Positions 59,129-64,000 of a stretch of 64,000 bases of DNA are shown here, in pieces. The notes below the pieces were generated by a model. The model made no database searches and was not told the DNA's origin. It worked only from the letters and a program-made list of their open reading frames with translations. Made by a program: the position numbers and the translations under genes. The stretch covers positions 46,275,758-46,339,757 of the forward strand of contig NC_087062.1 of the NCBI RefSeq assembly GCF_963678635.1, read 5' to 3'. Numbering within the stretch: position 1 is the first letter of the stretch; each line of letters opens with the position of its first letter. This stretch comes from Symsagittifera roscoffensis. Lineage: Eukaryota; Xenacoelomorpha; Acoela; Convolutidae.

Positions 59129-59529
59129 TCAATTGACCATAATTATCGTGTCCTTATTTGTATAACTCTAAACTAAATCTTAAACTGATAAGTTGAATGC
59201 TCTTCTCGCTTTATAATTGATGACTGATCAATTCATTTTTGAGTTGATGTTTTAACTCAGATGTGTCTGTATCTCCAGGTTTAGTAGTTAAAATCTTTGC
59301 TCGTGCAAGCAATACTTAAAATTCTGGTAGATCCTTATCAGTCTCTTACATCAAATCAAAATTCCGGATAAAAACCCTCGAAATGCAAAACATTTCTTTT
59401 AAGGCAACTTAGTTTGTTCGAACCTTTGATGCTCATAATTTTAAACGGCTTGAACTTTAAAATTGTGAAGGTAAGAACTGATTTTTTTTTCATTGGACTC
59501 AAAATTATCGTCTGTTTTGTTTTAAGTTA
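59129..59529. other. Downstream region of the TOM6-like gene, nothing recognised
   Basis: Contains the presumed 3' UTR. I see no AATAAA within the first 300 bases; the gene may use a variant signal. Confidence 0.4.
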
Positions 59530-61400
59530 ATCTTTTTCATTGGGGTATTATTACGCTTGCGTTAACAAAGCATTATTAAATCAGAGCATATATTTTTACA
59601 GGCTGACACTTGTCTAACAATCCTTTTCTTCCATTGTCAACACTAAAAAACGTCTGCAAAGTATATCTTTTGAGCATAATTAAATTTAAATACTCATTCT
59701 TTATGAATGGAAGTGTGGAAAAACGAATTGATTTTCACTTAGATAGTTCTTTATAATTTTTTATGATTAAGTTTGAAATGCACTAATAACTACAGTTGTG
59801 CATTTATACAATTTAATGCATTAATGGATGAACTTAGGTGTATATGCACTTTTTTAGTTAAATTAAAGTTAGTTTGCTAAAAGTTAGGCAAATTGCGCTT
59901 TCCATTTACGAAAGCAGAAATGGCGCAAAATAAACGTTATCAATTGTTTTTGTTTTTTTTCTCATTCTATTGTCTTGGTATGTTTCTTTTTCAAAACAAG
60001 CTTTATTCTTTTTGATATATCTAGTTTTTCCGACATTTTCATTTTTTGTTGGTTTTAAGTCTTTTTTACTCTTGCGCTAAGCAAGGGTAGTGCAATCAGG
60101 GGCTCTTTTCCTCCCCTTCCCCCCAATTTTATGTTCTAACGAGTGGTTTTACCAGATTGAGTATGAACACCAGATATGTTTGTCATGGCCTAATTAGTCT
60201 GCATGTCAATTTTCATGACAATCGAAAAATGTGAACAGTAATTTTGATTATAAAAATTTGCAGGTTGGGGGAAAAGGAAAAAGAGCCCAATCGGGTACTA
60301 GATTTTTTCCCGTAAACAGCTTTGTCCACAGCATCTTCAATTCCACAGCATCTTTCATCTGACATGCTCATTTTCTTCAAAAATTCAAAAATACCATCAC
60401 TTTGCTAGTAATTAGTTCAAGCCTGTTCAGGTTGTAAATATCTTTTCAAAAAAAATTCGCAATTTTTTCGATTTTCTGCTTTTGTCCTAATTCAGTCGGT
60501 TCAGTTTCCTTTTTTCAAGCGCCATTTTTTAACTGGTAGGGTTTTATTAGTTTAATTTTTAAAGCATGGGTTTTGTTCCAATATTAATGGTTTTTACTAT
60601 AAAAGAAATTTCACAAATTTTTTAATGTACCATGTCTGATTTTGAGTTTTTTGCGTAATTTTGAGGGCTAACTATATCCTTTTGGGATTGTGTTTCAGTT
60701 TGGATGGGTCGTAAAAACTTTTAAATATAATGAAACTTTTTATGACAACAGTTTTGTTTTCGGCTCAGGTTTCGACTCAAAGTTTGTCGCCGTTGTTGCC
60801 GCTCGGTAAATGATTTCCATTTTTAAAGGTTTTGTTACGAACTTCATCTGATGCAATTTTGCAGTTTTTGTATCTGTAGTTTTCAACTTTTCTCTAGTTA
60901 TTTTTGAAGTAATTTTTTTCCAACAAAATTTTTGTTGACTTCCGTCTTTTTTTTTCATTCACTATTATGTAGCCAAATGTTTTTTTGCATCGCAAGGGTT
61001 GTGAAATTCCGCGCCACCTTTGTGTGTTTTTTTTTCGGCTGAAAGGGTCTCTGCTTAGGTATTTTTGGCTTTGTTACCTTTCCGTAAGTTTTCTTCCGTT
61101 GCTGTAGTTTTCTTCCGTTGCTTTCTTCAAAATTTTGATAATCTATTCGGATTCGTGGTTTTCGTCCTAGTTTCTGTCGTTTTTTTTCCATTTTTTTGGA
61201 AGGCCAATTTTTATATTTGTTTTGGTTGTTTTTTGGCTGACTTTTTAACGTATTGGTTTTTTATTTGAACAATTTTTACTGTAATTGATAAATCAGAAGT
61301 ATTATCCGCATGCGATTGTGTTTTCGGTAAAAACTTTAAAAAAAATTTTATGACAACAGTTGTTTTCGGCTCTACAGGGGTCGACCCAAAATTACTCGCA
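59530..61400. repeat. Dispersed repeat S, diverged long copy
   Basis: Shares with 49.8-51.1 kb the pieces CTTGCGCTAAGCAAGGGTAG (60,073-60,092), ATCGGGTACTAGA (60,290), TATGACAACAGTTTTGTTTTC (60,739) and GCATCGCAAGGGTTGTG (60,988). The TATGACAACAG...TTTTCGGCTC piece is itself present twice (60,739 and 61,348), so the region contains an internal duplication. No coding potential was recognised. Confidence 0.5.
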
Positions 61401-62052
61401 TTTCTTGCCTCCCGGTAAATGATTGTGGAAGCGTTAGAGTCAGCTTAAAAAATTAGTTTTCCACAGCTTAAAATTAAATATTTTCTAACCTAAATAAGAG
61501 CTTTTCGTAAAAAAAAAAGATGTGCGACATGTTGCGATGGAGAGTTTCTCCCCACTTTCAGTGATCGAAATAAAAGAAAAATAATTGATTTTCGTTGTTA
61601 ATAGGGTATCTCGACCTGCATACGTCTTTCACCATCAAACGGCAAAAGATTCCTGAATAACACTACAACTTTTCCTACAAACAAATGTGTTTTTACTACA
61701 GTTTTGTTCATTTCTTTGCAATTTCGAAATTTCATTTTGTCATATCTTATATTGCATACAATTGTGCGTGGTTTTAGTTTGGATTACATTTCTTTGTTTT
61801 TTTTTAAATTTCGAATTTTGTTTTTCTTCGTTTTTTAGATTTGAATGAGTTTGGTTTTAAGCTCCTCGCAATATAAAAAAATATATATTTAATTTATAGG
61901 CATTTAAAAAACTTCATACAATTAAGTCTGTTTGTTTATGTCTTTTGACAGAGTGATTGTCATAATCATTACATTGCGAGGAGCATAAGATCAAGCGTTT
62001 TTTATAGAGAACTTTTCATCGCGAGTAGAAATTGCAAATACTTGTTTGTCAG
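61401..62052. other. Presumed intron upstream of the OGFOD1 exon
   Basis: No exon with a start codon was recognised. The stretch ends in CTTGTTTGTCAG, a good 3' splice site at 62,052. GCGAGGAGCATAAGATCAA near 61,976 partly mirrors CTCCTCGCAATATA near 61,863, a short inverted repeat flanking about 110 bases. Confidence 0.4.
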
Positions 62053-62281
62053 ATGGAGTGGATTACACGGACAGGCACATCACAATTCAAAGTAGTCCAT
62101 TTCGCCACCTTCTCTTGCACAGCCTCCTTGATGAGTCATTCTTCAGCTCAGTTAAAAGCGAGCTTCTCCAGCTGCGATTCCACCCCAAGGAATGTGATCT
62201 GTTCAAGTTAAAACAGACTCGGGACTTTGGAAAGTACCCCGAAGTTGACTGTTTAGACGAAGAAAGTGCAAGTTTGAAAAG
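62053..62281 (+). CDS. OGFOD1: OGFOD1-like 2-oxoglutarate/iron oxygenase, one internal exon
   Basis: Between an acceptor (CTTGTTTGTCAG) and a donor (AAAAG|GTACTG at 62,282) lies an exon of 229 bases. It encodes SSPFRHLLLHSLLDESFFSS and VKSELLQLRFHPKECDLFK, then LKQTRDFGKYPEVDC. In human OGFOD1 the matching part is DPFLHCVIPNFIQSQDF...[23 protein letters not shown], just before the catalytic double-stranded beta-helix. OGFOD1 is the prolyl hydroxylase of ribosomal protein uS12. The frame has no ATG and would read across the acceptor, so an upstream exon must supply the start. The catalytic exons should lie beyond the window, past the LINE that fills the next intron. Confidence 0.75.
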
Positions 62282-62438
62282 GTACTGTTAGGTTTCAAAA
62301 TAAGTCACTATTGCTTTGCCATGTTCTGTGCATCTACGCGTCCTGAAGAAAAATAGTTTCTATTGCGATGCAACAGCTTTCGGGTCGAGGCAAATTTTAG
62401 TAACAAAAGATAAAAAGCGATTATTCAACTCTATAGGT

Positions 62439-62466
62439 TAATTGTTGTGATAAACTTATTAAATAG
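62439..62466 (+). other. Spliced-leader-like 28-base block, copy 3
   Basis: TAATTGTTGTGATAAA... ending TTATTAAATAG, followed by TGACGTAAA and ATG (62,476), the likely first codon of a LINE ORF1. The bases to its left differ from those left of the other two copies. Confidence 0.55.
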
Positions 62467-63228
62467 TGACGTAAAATGGAAAAGATTGACCTGACCGATA
62501 GAGTTTCAACAGAAAAGATCAGCGTCCAATAATCGAACAATGCTATCCTACAGCTACGCTTTTAAGACCAGACGCCAATCCCTAAATCTTCTTCGAGACG
62601 AATGTGTGTCGGCTTAAGCTCAGATTTCCAATCAGTATCTGAATCATACAACAACCTAAATGATACTAAAGAATTCTTAATAAGGAAAGTATCAGAGAAG
62701 CATATCCCAAAAATTATTGAGAAATTGGAAACATCACAATCAGTTGTTTTCAAATATTTTATCAATCAACGACTGCAGGATATCAAAGAGTCTGTATCAA
62801 AAGAGACCATGGAATTAATTGAGCTGGAGACGAGGAAATGTTATTTGAAAAGTGTGTCAGAAGCAGAACTCCTGAAGGGATATAATAGGCGGGACAATGT
62901 TCGGATAATTCTTATACCAGATAAAAAGCGTGCAGGCGATAACGGACAGAGTAACTATGAAGACTACAACTAAAGCTTTTAAAAAAGTCTTGAATATAGC
63001 GTTAGTAATGTGTGCCCTGGTTTTATATTTAGATATCTCAATTTCTCAGGTTAGCTGGGAGACTTTTAGTTGCTCGGCTATGGATTGTGCGTTTCTCTTG
63101 GCGAGTATCTAAAGTAGAACTGCGAAAAAACTTGAATCAGTCTCACTCGATGAGCTCAGTTAGTTTTTGAGGACATGACGGCGCTGCGTCTGAAGTTTTT
63201 TAACCGTATAAAACAAAACTGCAGGATT

Positions 63229-63440
63229 CGTATCAATTTGGACAGAAGGTTTTTTTTTTCAAATTCAAGGATGGCCATTCAACGCATTGTGTAAGAGGAC
63301 TGTACGAAGGATGAATAAAGATGCAATACTCATTCCTATCAATTTGAACAGAAGGGAGCTTTTTTTTCAAATTCAAGGATGGCTATTCAACGCATTGTGT
63401 AAGAGGACTGTACGAAGGAGGAGTAAAGCTGCAATACTCA
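63229..63440 (+). repeat. Tandem duplication, unit about 105-110 bp, inside the LINE
   Basis: Two copies of the stretch TATCAATTT...GGACAGAAGG...ATTCAACGCATTGTGTAAG through GCAATACTCA lie side by side (about 63,229-63,330 and 63,338-63,440) with a few differences. It falls between the ORF1 and endonuclease regions. Confidence 0.8.
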
Positions 63441-64000
63441 ATAAATCAAATCGAGAGCTGCTTTGTAAAGCAATTAGCAACTATTATCTAAACCATTTCA
63501 TCGACAACACCCTAATTCATTGTCAAAAGCTGCTCTAATATTCCATTTGAATGAAGGGTTATTACGTAAACACCATGATGAGTTGGAAGAACTTGTGATT
63601 ACCCTTGAGTCACCACCTGATTTTATTTGTCTAAGCGAAACGTGGCTACATGAATAAAACGACCAACACATGTCTAAAATAAAAAGTTTTCTTGATTTTG
63701 TTAGTGAGCCAAGAGCAAGGACCGGAAGAGGAGTGACGATACAATTGAATAAAGTAACTACAATCGAGGAGCGGCCACTATAATTTGAACAAAATTAAAC
63801 AGTTTTGGTTAGGATTTATCAAGAATTCTTCGTGATAATGGTGTTTTACCATCCTCCAAAAACCGACAAGTTCTGCTTTGTAGATCAGTTTGAAAATGTA
63901 CTTGACACAAAATCCGCTAAAATTTATCGGTTCATAGAATGTGGTTATTTTAATAGTGATATCCCAAAAATAACCAATGAAATCTCTTCAAAGTATTATG

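Larger units (their letters stand above)
62439..64000 (+). mobile_element. APE-type LINE 5' part, in an OGFOD1 intron, cut by window edge
   Basis: ORF1-like frames (62,476-62,971) give a coiled-coil protein with VSKETMELIELETRKCYLKS and NRRDNVRIILIP, resembling the end of the coiled coil and start of the RRM-like part in LINE ORF1. From about 63,560 an AP-endonuclease N-terminal part is readable: HDELEELVITLESPPDFICL, SETWLHE and, further on, VMVFYHPPKTDKFCFVDQFE and ECGYFNSDIP, matching the SETWL, YRPP and GDFN blocks. There are several stops. A 105-bp tandem duplication lies between the two ORFs. The RT should lie right of the window; the RT at 37.3-38.4 kb may be of the same class. Confidence 0.75.

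Overview
The window reads as animal (metazoan) nuclear DNA, probably from an invertebrate. It is AT-rich, carries introns, and holds three host loci: a single-exon polyhomeotic-like Polycomb gene (51,871-53,904, with a PHC-type SAM domain), a small TOM6-like membrane-protein gene (58,898-59,128), and one internal exon of an OGFOD1-type oxygenase gene (62,053-62,281). Almost everything else is retroelement sequence. A 28-31 base block that recurs at the 5' side of unrelated elements suggests, but does not prove, a host that uses spliced-leader trans-splicing.

Layout. 1-6,250 is the right-hand part of a broken Ty3/gypsy element; it is an almost perfect copy of 12,802-19,051. 6,251-9,107 is non-coding, with a short minisatellite and a 5S-like remnant. 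9,108-27,345 is a second, larger Ty3/gypsy fossil. It has a gag N-terminal region, a five-fold tandem array of one gag segment, then protease, RT and integrase, then a macro-domain-like segment, and finally a separate block with SGNH-hydrolase-like motifs and a long conserved region of unknown function. It stops where a LINE begins at about 27.39 kb.

27.4-33.8 kb and 43.2-49.6 kb hold three families of LINE-like elements. All share an RT followed by a zinc motif and a restriction-like-nuclease-type RPDG...WD segment. Two families have an N-terminal PHD finger and the third a chromo-barrel-like segment. One PHD copy is nearly whole except for a 268-bp foldback transposon inserted in its RT region with a 10-bp target duplication. 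34.2-36.7 kb is a Penelope-like element on the minus strand with a PHD-type finger inserted inside its RT palm. 37-42.4 kb is a patchwork of LINE, Penelope and other retroelement ends, with a 200-base gap of N at 38,395-38,594.

From 49.8 kb rightward the host genes are separated by diverged dispersed repeats (49.8-51.1 and 59.5-61.4 kb), a tandem array of roughly 550-bp units (55.7-57.3 kb), and an APE-type LINE that sits in the presumed OGFOD1 intron and runs off the right edge. The host genes do not form a pathway. What links much of the window is that several unrelated retroelement lineages carry domains of chromatin or ADP-ribose readers (PHD, chromo-barrel-like, macro). All calls rest on reading motifs by eye; no search was run.
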